From assembly GCA_900549375.1 (NCBI GenBank), contig URNY01000079.1:1-12342 (forward strand): a stretch of DNA of 12,342 nucleotides, in the 5' to 3' direction. The number at the start of each line of letters is the position of its first letter. Positions within the stretch are counted from its first letter, which is position 1. The notes below the pieces were generated by a model, which saw nothing but the letters and a program-made list of their open reading frames with translations, was not told the DNA's origin and did no database searches. Positions 1-6,083 of the stretch are shown piece after piece. The stretch is from an uncultured Bacteroidales bacterium (GTDB lineage Bacteria; Bacteroidota; Bacteroidia; Bacteroidales; Muribaculaceae). A program made the translations under genes and the position numbers.

Positions 1-60
1 TGCCGAAACTTGGCTTAAATCACCAAAAAGATCATCTGTAGTGATTTCAAGATTTTCCAT
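1..60 (-). CDS. N-terminal fragment of an unidentified gene, cut by the window edge
   Basis: Reading leftward from an ATG at 60-58, 20 codons stay open to base 1. The peptide begins MENLEITTDDLF and is acidic. It follows metK in the same direction, but the metK terminator at 112-145 separates the two, so it probably has its own promoter in 61-111. No clear TAnnTTTG box is visible there; the nearest are imperfect matches. The fragment is too short to assign a family. The start codon is inferred from the open frame and from the terminator placed before it. Confidence 0.45.
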   Translation of the reverse strand, partial: MENLEITTDDLFGDLSQVSA

Positions 61-111
61 TGTTTTCTCTGAAAGCTAAAATCGGTTTAAATTCAAACAC
101 ACTCTTAATAT

Positions 112-145
112 AGCAAAAGAGCAGTCGCGACGCGACTGCTCTTTC
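112..145 (-). terminator. Intrinsic terminator of metK
   Basis: A perfect 13-bp inverted repeat (116-128 pairing with 132-144, core GAGCAGTCGC) closes a 3-nt loop. On the minus strand it runs into a TTTT tract. It begins about 20 nt after the metK stop codon, where a Rho-independent terminator is expected. On the plus strand the T tract is weaker (TTTCT), so it works mainly for metK. Confidence 0.9.
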
Positions 146-163
146 TATCTATTGTTGCGTGTA

Positions 164-1498
164 TCAAAAAAATGCGCGGCGGATCTCGTCGACGCAGTCG
201 AGCTTCTCCCATGTGAACAGCTCGACATCGCGTACTATCGGCTCATCCTCGTAGCGCGAGCGGAACACTTTGCGCACAGTCTCGGGGCGTCGGCCCATAT
301 GGCCGTAGGATGCCGTCTCGCGATAGATAGGATTGCGGAGCTTCAGCCGTTCCTCGATGGCGCGAGGACGCAGGTCGAACATCTCCTCGACCTTGCGGGC
401 GATCTCGGAATCACTCATGCCGTTTTTCGCCGTTCCATAAGTGTTGACAAACACGCTGACAGGTTCCGCCTCACCGATGGCATAGGCCACCTGCAGCAAC
501 ACCTCGCGGGCCACTCCGGCGGCCACAAGGTTCTTGGCGATATGCCGGCAGGCGTAAGCCGCCGATCGGTCCACTTTCGAGGGATCCTTGCCGGAGAAGG
601 CGCCGCCGCCATGAGCCCCGCGGCCGCCGTAGGTGTCGACGATAATCTTACGGCCTGTCAGACCCGTGTCGGCATGAGGACCGCCAAGCACGAACTTGCC
701 GGTGGGATTCACATGCAGGATAAGCTTGTCGTCGAAAAGGTTCTGTATCTCCACAGGCAGCTTGGCCTTGACACGGGGCAGAAGAACCTCCTCCACATCC
801 TTGCGGATCTGTTCGAGCATCCGGCGGTCGGCCTGCTCATGAGCCTCTTCGGTATCGTCGAGAGGCGCCACGAACTCATCATGCTGTGTCGAAACGACAA
901 TCGTATGTATGCGCACGGGGCGATGATTCTCATCATATTCCACCGTCACCTGACTCTTGGCATCGGGACGGAGATAGGTTGTGAGCTTCCCTTTGCGGTA
1001 GTAGGTCATCTGCTTTCCTTCGCGGCGTATGTCGGCGAGTTCGCGCAGAAGAAGATGCGAGAGGTCGAGAGTCAGTGGCATATAGTTCTCGGTCTCGTCG
1101 ACGGCATAGCCGAACATCATTCCCTGATCGCCTGCACCCTGCAGCTCCTCGCGACTCTGTCCCTCTTCGCCGACGCGGCTCACACCGCGGTCGATATCCT
1201 CGCTCTGTTCATGGATGGCGGAAAGGATACCGCAGGCATCGCCGTCGAAGCGGTAGGCACCGCGGTCGTAACCTATGTCGGTGATGAGCTTGCGCGTCAC
1301 GTTCTGTATATCGACGTATGCCTGCGAGCTGACCTCGCCGGCCACAACCACCTGACCCGTGGTGCAGAGTGTCTCGATAGCCACATGACTCTGCGGGTCG
1401 CGTGCAAGGAATTCATCGAGAAGAGTATCGCTGATCTGGTCGGCCACCTTATCGGGATGGCCCTCGGAAACCGATTCCGAAGTAAAAAGATAATTCAT
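164..1498 (-). CDS. metK: S-adenosylmethionine synthetase (methionine adenosyltransferase)
   Basis: A cytoplasmic enzyme that makes S-adenosylmethionine from methionine and ATP, releasing phosphate and pyrophosphate. It supplies methyl groups and polyamine precursors. The 444-residue protein carries the family signatures: GHPDK at 13-17 (with the catalytic His), [12 protein letters not shown] at 121-132 (adenine/methionine binding) and the glycine-rich [15 protein letters not shown] at 297-311 (phosphate loop). Length is slightly above the E. coli enzyme and fits Bacteroidetes versions. The ATG at 1498 gives the standard N-terminus ([14 protein letters not shown]) and has an A-rich stretch in front. 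It appears monocistronic, between a long leader with a SAM-II-like riboswitch and its own terminator. The sequence is GC-rich, which creates a longer but spurious open frame on the opposite strand. Confidence 0.98.
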   Translation of the reverse strand: MNYLFTSESVSEGHPDKVADQISDTLLDEFLARDPQSHVAIETLCTTGQVVVAGEVSSQAYVDIQNVTRKLITDIGYDRGAYRFDGDACGILSAIHEQSEDIDRGVSRVGEEGQSREELQGAGDQGMMFGYAVDETENYMPLTLDLSHLLLRELADIRREGKQMTYYRKGKLTTYLRPDAKSQVTVEYDENHRPVRIHTIVVSTQHDEFVAPLDDTEEAHEQADRRMLEQIRKDVEEVLLPRVKAKLPVEIQNLFDDKLILHVNPTGKFVLGGPHADTGLTGRKIIVDTYGGRGAHGGGAFSGKDPSKVDRSAAYACRHIAKNLVAAGVAREVLLQVAYAIGEAEPVSVFVNTYGTAKNGMSDSEIARKVEEMFDLRPRAIEERLKLRNPIYRETASYGHMGRRPETVRKVFRSRYEDEPIVRDVELFTWEKLDCVDEIRRAFF

Positions 1499-1524
1499 CG
1501 TTATATTCTATTTTTTAAGTTTCA

Positions 1525-1553
1525 CAAAAAAAGCGGCCGCTGCTGCGGTCGCT
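1525..1553 (-). terminator. Intrinsic terminator inside the metK leader (attenuator)
   Basis: AGCGACCGC (1553-1545) pairs with GCGGCCGCT (1540-1532) around a 4-nt loop. This gives nine pairs including one G.U. Seven T residues follow directly on the minus strand (complement of 1526-1532). It sits downstream of the riboswitch aptamer and 27 nt before the metK ATG, so it would stop transcripts before metK. A second GC-rich hairpin, CGGCGCG/CGCGCCG with loop TGCC, lies between aptamer and terminator near 1586-1603. I could not identify the antiterminator with certainty. Confidence 0.75.
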
Positions 1554-1611
1554 CGTTGAATGCATACTGTCGTCGGGAAGGGATTGCGGCGCGGGCACGC
1601 GCCGTCATTCC

Positions 1612-1670
1612 GTTGATGCAGTTTTAGCATTTTTTCGAGTGGTTGCAAGCAGCCAAATTTCTCCACTTTC
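1612..1670 (-). promoter_or_regulatory. SAM-II-type riboswitch aptamer upstream of metK
   Basis: The minus-strand leader shows the SAM-II layout. Stem P1 is AGTGG (1667-1663) pairing with CCACT (1642-1638). A loop containing AAATTT ends in the conserved TTGCAA (1648-1643) directly before the P1 3' strand. An A-rich joint leads to the conserved GCTAAAA (1628-1622). In the known SAM-II pseudoknot, UUGC pairs with GCUAA; both are present here, and UGC (1651-1649) can extend the helix with GCA (1619-1617). SAM-II riboswitches are known from alpha-proteobacteria and Bacteroidetes ahead of methionine and SAM genes. The match was made by eye against the remembered motif, not by a covariance model. 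The location before metK and a downstream terminator support it. Confidence 0.85.
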
Positions 1671-1705
1671 GCCCCCCGGACCATATCCTATCCGGAAATC
1701 ATTCG

Positions 1706-1736
1706 CAAATTTAATCATTTCTCCGCCAATTTCCAA
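1706..1736 (-). promoter_or_regulatory. metK promoter (Bacteroidetes type)
   Basis: On the minus strand, TAAATTTG (complement of 1706-1713) matches the -7 consensus TAnnTTTG. TTG (complement of 1734-1736) lies 20 nt upstream as the -33 element. Transcription would start near 1700-1702, giving a leader of about 200 nt that contains the whole riboswitch and attenuator. Confidence 0.75.
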
Positions 1737-1885
1737 TTCCCCTTCCAATTTTTCATATTATTTCACATTGGAGCCTCACGTAGGGGCGCATCCGAACGTG
1801 CGCGGCATGCGACAAGGCTATCTCTGAACAATTATCGCGCTTTTACGATTCTTATGGAACAGAGTCTAAACTTTCTATGTAAACG
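1737..1885. other. Intergenic stretch upstream of the GNAT gene
   Basis: This is the remainder of the 387-bp gap between the divergent metK and GNAT genes. It is AT-rich to about 1765. A GC-rich part follows, with a short inverted repeat GCGCA (1786-1790)/TGCGC (1799-1803), loop 8 nt. It may be a decayed dispersed element, but no second copy is in the window. I see no convincing plus-strand TAnnTTTG box for the acetyltransferase, only TAAACTTT near 1867, which does not fit the spacing. Confidence 0.4.
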
Positions 1886-2374
1886 ATGCGCGAAATGGAC
1901 ACGGGAGTGAAAACGATTATACGGGAGGTGACGGCGATACCTACGCTGATGCACTGGCGCAGGGAGGTTATCGAGAATGTGTTCGGCGTCGAACCATCGA
2001 AGCGTCTGCTTGTGGCCAACCGCCAGTATTATCAGCGGAACATCGCCGCCGGCCGACATATAGCGGTAATTGCGGAGATGGAGGGCGCCGAGGCGGCCTG
2101 CGGGGCGATCTGTCTCTCGGAGGAGCTACCCTCGCCCGACAACCCCACCGGGAGATGCGCTTTTCTGATGAATATCTATGTGCGCAAGGAGTTTCGCGGA
2201 CAGGGCATAGGCCGGGCCATCGTACGGTGGCTTGTGGATAAGGCGCGGCAATTGGAGTGCGGCAAAATCTATCTTGAAACCACCGATGAGGCGCGACCGT
2301 TATGTAAGGAAAGCGGGTTTAAGGATTTAACCGGATATATGAAATATGCAGACATTCAGAATCCCGAATCTTGA
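1886..2374 (+). CDS. GNAT-family N-acetyltransferase
   Basis: A 162-residue single-domain protein of the GCN5-related acetyltransferase fold, which moves an acetyl group from acetyl-CoA to an amine on a small molecule or protein. The acetyl-CoA pyrophosphate loop is clear: RKEFRGQGIGRAIV at 100-113, carrying the R/QxxGxG pattern. It follows a beta-strand (CAFLMNIYVR, 91-100). The C-terminal part, KIYLETTDEARPLCKESGFKDL at 127-148 apart from its first residue, matches motif B, where the chain reaches the 'YxxxGF' region. The substrate cannot be read from sequence. An alternative start is the ATG three codons downstream at 1895. It stands alone, divergent from metK and convergent with the transporter at 2549. 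Confidence 0.88.
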   Translation: MREMDTGVKTIIREVTAIPTLMHWRREVIENVFGVEPSKRLLVANRQYYQRNIAAGRHIAVIAEMEGAEAACGAICLSEELPSPDNPTGRCAFLMNIYVRKEFRGQGIGRAIVRWLVDKARQLECGKIYLETTDEARPLCKESGFKDLTGYMKYADIQNPES

Positions 2375-2468
2375 CATAGTGGCAGCCGGAGACTCCGCCG
2401 ACAGAATATGCTACATCCTCTCCCCTTTCGACGCCACCTTCAAGCTCGTCCCCGGCAATCGCGCCTCC

Positions 2469-2533
2469 CCCTTGCAAGGGTAACTCTCTTTCCCACAAAC
2501 GAAAAAAATCTCCTGTTCCTCCTGTGCTCCTGT
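2469..2533. repeat. Short palindrome and three CTCCTGT repeats between convergent genes
   Basis: The 174-bp gap between the GNAT and transporter stop codons holds a perfect 12-bp palindrome CCCTTGCAAGGG at 2469-2480. Three copies of CTCCTGT follow at 2510-2516, 2519-2525 and 2527-2533. A run of seven A (2502-2508) is a T tract on the minus strand, but no stem sits directly before it, so I do not call a terminator. Nothing here looks coding. Confidence 0.45.
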
Positions 2534-2548
2534 CAAGAAAAGTCGATC

Positions 2549-3451
2549 TTAGCTACCGGGTGTTTTGGCTTTGCTGATGGTCACGAGCCAGACGCCGGTG
2601 AAGATAAGGACGATGGCAAGAGCTTTGACGGGTGTGAAGCGGTCGAGGCCGAGGCAGATGCCGGTGATGGTGGCCACTACCGGCTGCACATAGTTATACA
2701 TGCCGACGAGAGTGGGGCGAAGATTCTTCTGCCCTATCATGATGCAGACATAGGCAAGGAACGTGCCGCAGACCACCACATAGGCGATCCCGCTCCATTC
2801 CATAGCGGAGATAATCTGCCAGTCGGTAGCCGCGAGCCACTTCACGCTGCCGGGAAGCCCCACCACCGTAGCCGAAAGGAACATCCATTTCATCAGCGTC
2901 ACCAATGAGTATTTGCGGATGAAATTGCGATATAACGTCAGATAGAGCGCATAGCTCAGCTGGGCAAGGAGCACTATCACGTCGCCCAAAGCCGGGTTCG
3001 AGCCCGAGGCCGTGCCTCCGTTGCCCATGATCAGTATTATGGCCCCGGCAGCTCCGGCGGCGATACCTCCCGCCTTCTTGAGCGTGATCGGTTCGCGAAG
3101 AATGAGCCAAGCCAGCAACATCACCCACATCGGCATGGTGGTGGTGACCAGCGACGCCTCGCCCGGCGAAGTGAGGCTCACGCCCAATATGAAGCATCCC
3201 TGATTGAAGAGAACGCCCAACATACCGGCGCCGAAAAGCCTGAGGATATCTTTCGGAGGCACATGTTCGCGGGGCAGAAACAGCGACGTGAGCCAGAAAA
3301 GCAGCGCCGCCCCCGCGACCCTGAAATCCACCATAATCATCGGGGGCACTGCTCCCGAGGCAAAAACGATCTTCACCACCGGCGACATCAGACCCCACAT
3401 CATGTTGGCTCCCAACATCGCCAGATGACCCTTCAACTTTGCTTTCTCCAT
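2549..3451 (-). CDS. EamA/DMT-family membrane transporter
   Basis: A 300-residue inner-membrane protein with about ten hydrophobic helices, roughly 8-30, 36-59, 69-92, 97-117, 127-143, 153-175, 182-203, 216-240, 243-269 and 274-295. It forms two EamA repeats of five helices each, the usual length and layout of drug/metabolite transporter superfamily members such as RhaT- and YdcZ-like exporters. Typical features are the N-terminal MMWGLMSPVVK segment and the late PVVATITGICLGLD segment in the second repeat. The family exports amino acids, metabolites or nucleotide sugars; the substrate here is unknown. It starts 14 nt after the glycosyltransferase stop codon on the same strand, so it is probably the last gene of that operon. 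A sugar- or lipid-linked substrate would fit but is only inferred. Confidence 0.92.
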   Translation of the reverse strand: MEKAKLKGHLAMLGANMMWGLMSPVVKIVFASGAVPPMIMVDFRVAGAALLFWLTSLFLPREHVPPKDILRLFGAGMLGVLFNQGCFILGVSLTSPGEASLVTTTMPMWVMLLAWLILREPITLKKAGGIAAGAAGAIILIMGNGGTASGSNPALGDVIVLLAQLSYALYLTLYRNFIRKYSLVTLMKWMFLSATVVGLPGSVKWLAATDWQIISAMEWSGIAYVVVCGTFLAYVCIMIGQKNLRPTLVGMYNYVQPVVATITGICLGLDRFTPVKALAIVLIFTGVWLVTISKAKTPGS

Positions 3452-3465
3452 AATTACCTGCAGAT

Positions 3466-4599
3466 TCAGCCTGCAAAATTACGAAAAAAATCATAACTGT
3501 GTGTGTAGAACTGCTGCAAGTCTTTTGCAACAGCTTTGATATCAAAACCGTTTTCGGCCACATTCCGAGAGGCAGATGCGTTGCGCCCGAGACTGATTGT
3601 CGGTTCTATGGCTTCTGCCCATTCTTTAGCCCCCTTCGATAAATCAAGTTGACGGGCATTTACTGAAAAAATCGTTTCCGGTGAAAGATTACTTGTGGCA
3701 AGAATCGGAATACCCTCGGCCTGGGCCTCAACCAAAACGACCGACAATCCTTCGAACAGGGAGGGAAAGAGGAAGAGATCGCTCGCGTGCAAAAGTGCAG
3801 GTATGTCGTTGCGTATGCCAAGGGGCATGACGCTGTCGGTCAGCCCTGATGAAGCTGTCTGAGCTTTTATCTCCTCCTCCAACTCACCTTTGCCGACAAG
3901 CAAGAGCCGGCTGTCCGGATGTGAGTCGTGATATACCTTAAAGACATCTAATAGGAATTTATGATTCTTTTGATAGTTGAATCTCCCGATATGCAGAATT
4001 GCAGTCGTTGAATCCGCCAGCCCTAATTCTTTCCTTAGTTGCATTCTCTGCGATACATCGTATAGGAATTTTTGCGGTTCGATGCCGTTGAATACGATTT
4101 TGGCCTCTCTGTTACCGTACATCCATCGGGCGGCATCGTAGGAGCAGGCAAAGCGGTTGAATCTGAATAAGTTTAATATGGGACGGCAGATTTTATGCAG
4201 ATAGATGTGCGGAGCACTGGTGTTATGGCAATGGAGGATGATATTTCTGAAGCCGGCCATTCTTGCGCCGGTCACCCAGATCAGGGATGAGAAGGAATGA
4301 TAATTGTGGAGATGTATCGTGTCATAGCCCATCGTGCGGTTCATCATGCGCAAATGACGGGCGATATTGGCGAGCATCGAGAAATATTCCACGTATTTCA
4401 CCTTCAACTTATTCTGCGGGAGGATATGAATCATCCCTCCCATGGAGGCGATTTCGTCGTCGTAATCACCTTTGCCGGGGTCGGAACATAGAAAATCGAA
4501 CTGGACCTCAGAGCGGTCGATATTTCTATAGACGTTCATCAGAAACGTCTCCTGACCGGCCCGGTCCATCTTCGTCACCACATGCAATATCCTTTTCAT
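3466..4599 (-). CDS. Glycosyltransferase, family 4/group 1 type (GT-B fold)
   Basis: A 377-residue soluble or membrane-associated retaining glycosyltransferase that would transfer a sugar from a nucleotide donor to a polysaccharide or lipid-linked acceptor. The N-terminal Rossmann domain begins MKRILHVVTKMDRAGQETF, with the glycine turn that contacts the acceptor. The donor domain has HIGRFNYQKNHKFLLD at 203-218, then LLLVGKGELEEEI at 232-244. It ends in the diagnostic E-x7-E (E283 and E291) within FPSLFEGLSVVLVEAQAEG at 278-296. It resembles EpsF-like enzymes of exopolysaccharide clusters, but no other surface-polysaccharide genes surround it. Its ATG overlaps the stop of the upstream ribbon-helix-helix gene as ATGA, implying translational coupling. 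The DNA appears AT-richer than metK, a possible sign of later acquisition. Confidence 0.93.
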   Translation of the reverse strand: MKRILHVVTKMDRAGQETFLMNVYRNIDRSEVQFDFLCSDPGKGDYDDEIASMGGMIHILPQNKLKVKYVEYFSMLANIARHLRMMNRTMGYDTIHLHNYHSFSSLIWVTGARMAGFRNIILHCHNTSAPHIYLHKICRPILNLFRFNRFACSYDAARWMYGNREAKIVFNGIEPQKFLYDVSQRMQLRKELGLADSTTAILHIGRFNYQKNHKFLLDVFKVYHDSHPDSRLLLVGKGELEEEIKAQTASSGLTDSVMPLGIRNDIPALLHASDLFLFPSLFEGLSVVLVEAQAEGIPILATSNLSPETIFSVNARQLDLSKGAKEWAEAIEPTISLGRNASASRNVAENGFDIKAVAKDLQQFYTHSYDFFRNFAG

Positions 4600-4868
4600 T
4601 TCTTTCGTCCCTCTCCCTCTACAGACTTAAACATAGCCTCAATCGAAGAAGTCTCTACCGGAGACGCGTTCCTTAATTTTCCACTCCGAGCCTCATTAAG
4701 AGCCTCTTTGGTGACTTCATTAGGTTCATTATAAGCCACATCCAACAATACGCATTCTACGAAATTATTGAGACTTCTGTGCTCACGTTTTGCCAATTCT
4801 TTAAGGCGTTCCAACAAATCCGTATTCAATCTGAACATTGTGGCCTTTTTCTGTATTGCAGCTTCCAT
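4596..4868 (-). CDS. Ribbon-helix-helix antitoxin-like protein without a toxin partner
   Basis: A 90-residue protein. The N-terminal part fits a ribbon-helix-helix DNA-binding domain: a short strand at 8-13 (KATMFRL region), helix A at about 15-30 and helix B at about 31-45 (RSLNNFVECVLLD). The C-terminal tail with TSSIEAMFKSVE (73-84) resembles the toxin-binding end of Bacteroidales antitoxins that normally precede a RelE/YafQ-type toxin. Here the next gene is a glycosyltransferase overlapping by ATGA, and the upstream side is a promoter region, so no toxin is present. It could be an orphan antitoxin or a repurposed regulator of the operon it leads. The perfect inverted repeat over its promoter supports autoregulation. 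The family call comes from pattern recognition, not a search. Confidence 0.8.
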   Translation of the reverse strand: MEAAIQKKATMFRLNTDLLERLKELAKREHRSLNNFVECVLLDVAYNEPNEVTKEALNEARSGKLRNASPVETSSIEAMFKSVEGEGRKK

Positions 4869-4879
4869 AGTGCTATCAT

Positions 4880-4906
4880 TTTATTTGCAAATATATTGCA
4901 AATAAA
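4880..4906. promoter_or_regulatory. Perfect inverted repeat, probable operator of the ribbon-helix-helix gene
   Basis: An 11-bp arm (4880-4890, TTTATTTGCAA) is repeated in inverse at 4896-4906 around the 5-bp spacer ATATA. It covers the -7 box of the minus-strand promoter and begins 12 bp before the ATG. Ribbon-helix-helix proteins usually bind such symmetrical sites in their own promoters. Binding by this protein is inferred. Confidence 0.65.
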
Positions 4907-4919
4907 TAACATTTCCAAA
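4888..4919 (-). promoter_or_regulatory. Promoter of the RHH-glycosyltransferase-transporter operon
   Basis: On the minus strand, TATATTTG (complement of 4888-4895) matches the Bacteroidetes -7 box. TTTG (complement of 4916-4919) lies 20 nt upstream as the -33 element. The predicted start near 4882 leaves a leader of only about 14 nt before the ATG at 4868. Confidence 0.75.
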
Positions 4920-4941
4920 TCAGAGTAGGTTTTCTTCTATC

Positions 4942-4968
4942 ATATAAAATCTCCTGAATTTTTTATAT
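4942..4968. repeat. AT-rich inverted repeat in the divergent intergenic region
   Basis: ATATAAAA (4942-4949) is repeated in inverse as TTTTATAT (4961-4968) with 11 nt between. It lies upstream of both divergent promoters, where a regulator site could be. A chance origin in AT-rich DNA is also possible. Confidence 0.35.
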
Positions 4969-5047
4969 CACATCCAATTCTGTTTATAGCCGGATGTCAG
5001 GTATGTTTGTCCGTGATAATGGTAAGCGTTTTATCGACAAAAACAGT

Positions 5048-5055
5048 TAACTTTG
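5048..5055 (+). promoter_or_regulatory. Candidate -7 box for the DUF362 gene
   Basis: TAACTTTG matches TAnnTTTG and lies 43 nt before the chosen ATG at 5099. No good TTG element is found at the expected distance upstream, so only half of the promoter is supported. Confidence 0.5.
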
Positions 5056-5063
5056 CATTATTA

Positions 5064-5095
5064 TATTAAATGAATTGATTGTATTAAATGAATTG
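5064..5095 (+). repeat. 14-bp direct repeat in the DUF362 leader
   Basis: TATTAAATGAATTG occurs at 5064-5077 and again at 5082-5095, separated by four bases and ending three bases before the ATG. It would lie in the 5' untranslated part of the message. It also creates in-frame upstream TTG codons that could be mistaken for the start. Confidence 0.85.
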
Positions 5096-5098
5096 CTT

Positions 5099-6079
5099 AT
5101 GAAAGGTAAAATATCAAAATTCTTGCTGATGGCTGCGATCGCCATAGCCGGAATGGGGAAAACGACGGCGCAACAGGTGGCTCCGACAACTTCGGATTCC
5201 GTGGCTACCGTCTACTTTATCAAGAATATCACCCCGGAAAATCTTGTAAAAATCTATGATGCGCTCGACCGCAGGGCATCGGGGAAGGTATGCGTCAAGC
5301 TCTCTACGGGCGAAAAGGGGAACCCGAATCACCTATCCCCCAAGCTTATCGCTCCGTTAGTGCAGGGGCTTCACGCCGACATCGTGGAGTGCAACACTTC
5401 TTATCCGGGAGCCCGCACCAACGACAAGGACCACATGGAACTCGCCCGCGAGCATGGCTTCACGGCCATCGCCCCGTTCCATCTGCTCGACAGCGTGGCG
5501 TCGACGGCTCTGCCTGTTGTCGCCGGCAAGCATATCAACTACGCTTATATCGGCAAGGGATGGCTCGACTATAATTTCACTATCGTGCTTTCACACTTCA
5601 AAGGTCATCCGATGGCCGGATTCGGTGGCGCACTGAAAAACATGGGTATCGGCCTGCAGTCGAGAGAGGGCAAGGCATGGGTACATTCCGCCGGCAAAAC
5701 TGATGATGCGGACAATCTCTGGGGCGCCGGTATGCCGGCACAGGATGATTTTCTGGAGACTATGGCCGAGGCGGCAAAAGCGGTTACCGACTATGCGGGC
5801 GACCATATCCTTTATATAAATGTGGCCAACAACCTATCGGTGGATTGCGACTGCGTTTCGAAGCCTGCCCCGGTGAAGATGGGAGATATCGGCATTTTCG
5901 CTTCGCTCGACCCGGTGGCAGTGGACCGCGCCTGCGTCGATGCAGTGAAAGCTTCGCCCGACCATGGCAAAGTCCATCTTGAAGAGCGTATGGCCTCCCG
6001 CAACGCCACGCATGTGCTCGACTATGCCGAGCAACTCGGCATGGGCACGCAGAAGTATGTGCTCATAACTATCGAATAA
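5099..6079 (+). CDS. Exported DUF362-domain protein
   Basis: A 326-residue protein from the ATG at 5099, chosen over a TTG at 5075 because it places a normal signal peptide at the N-terminus: KGK, a hydrophobic core FLLMAAIAIAG, and a likely signal-peptidase site after TTA at about residue 24. The mature part matches the DUF362 family, named for an uncharacterised iron-sulphur-associated fold. The family core is SHFKGHPMAGFGGALKNMGI at 165-184, with VECNTSYPGAR at 97-106 apart from its first residue and NLSVDCDC at 245-252. The paired cysteines 250 and 252 could bind a metal or cluster. No ferredoxin-type four-cysteine motif is present. Cytoplasmic relatives in this phylum lack a signal peptide, so export is notable. 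Function is unknown. Its stop codon is 4 nt from that of the convergent hydrolase. Confidence 0.88.
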   Translation: MKGKISKFLLMAAIAIAGMGKTTAQQVAPTTSDSVATVYFIKNITPENLVKIYDALDRRASGKVCVKLSTGEKGNPNHLSPKLIAPLVQGLHADIVECNTSYPGARTNDKDHMELAREHGFTAIAPFHLLDSVASTALPVVAGKHINYAYIGKGWLDYNFTIVLSHFKGHPMAGFGGALKNMGIGLQSREGKAWVHSAGKTDDADNLWGAGMPAQDDFLETMAEAAKAVTDYAGDHILYINVANNLSVDCDCVSKPAPVKMGDIGIFASLDPVAVDRACVDAVKASPDHGKVHLEERMASRNATHVLDYAEQLGMGTQKYVLITIE

Positions 6080-6083
6080 GAGT

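Noticed and set aside
152..1627. A 491-codon open frame on the plus strand, longer than metK itself
   Set aside because: It lies antisense to metK, whose family motifs are unmistakable. The frame stays open because metK is GC-rich at third codon positions, and the translated product resembles no known family.
1786..1803. GC-rich inverted repeat as a mobile element end or REP-like element
   Set aside because: The arms are only 5 bp, there is no second copy or target duplication in the window, and no transposase is nearby.
2384..2402. Possible terminator hairpin after the GNAT gene (CGGAGACTCCG)
   Set aside because: The stem is only three to five pairs with a very tight loop, and no T tract follows.
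2694..3563. A 289-codon minus-strand open frame overlapping the transporter in another frame
   Set aside because: It is a frame-shifted copy of the EamA coding region, rich in H, G and R. The ten-helix transporter in the other frame is clearly the real product.
4596..4868. A functional type II toxin-antitoxin pair
   Set aside because: No toxin-sized reading frame lies beside the antitoxin-like gene; the overlapping partner is a full glycosyltransferase with the E-x7-E motif.
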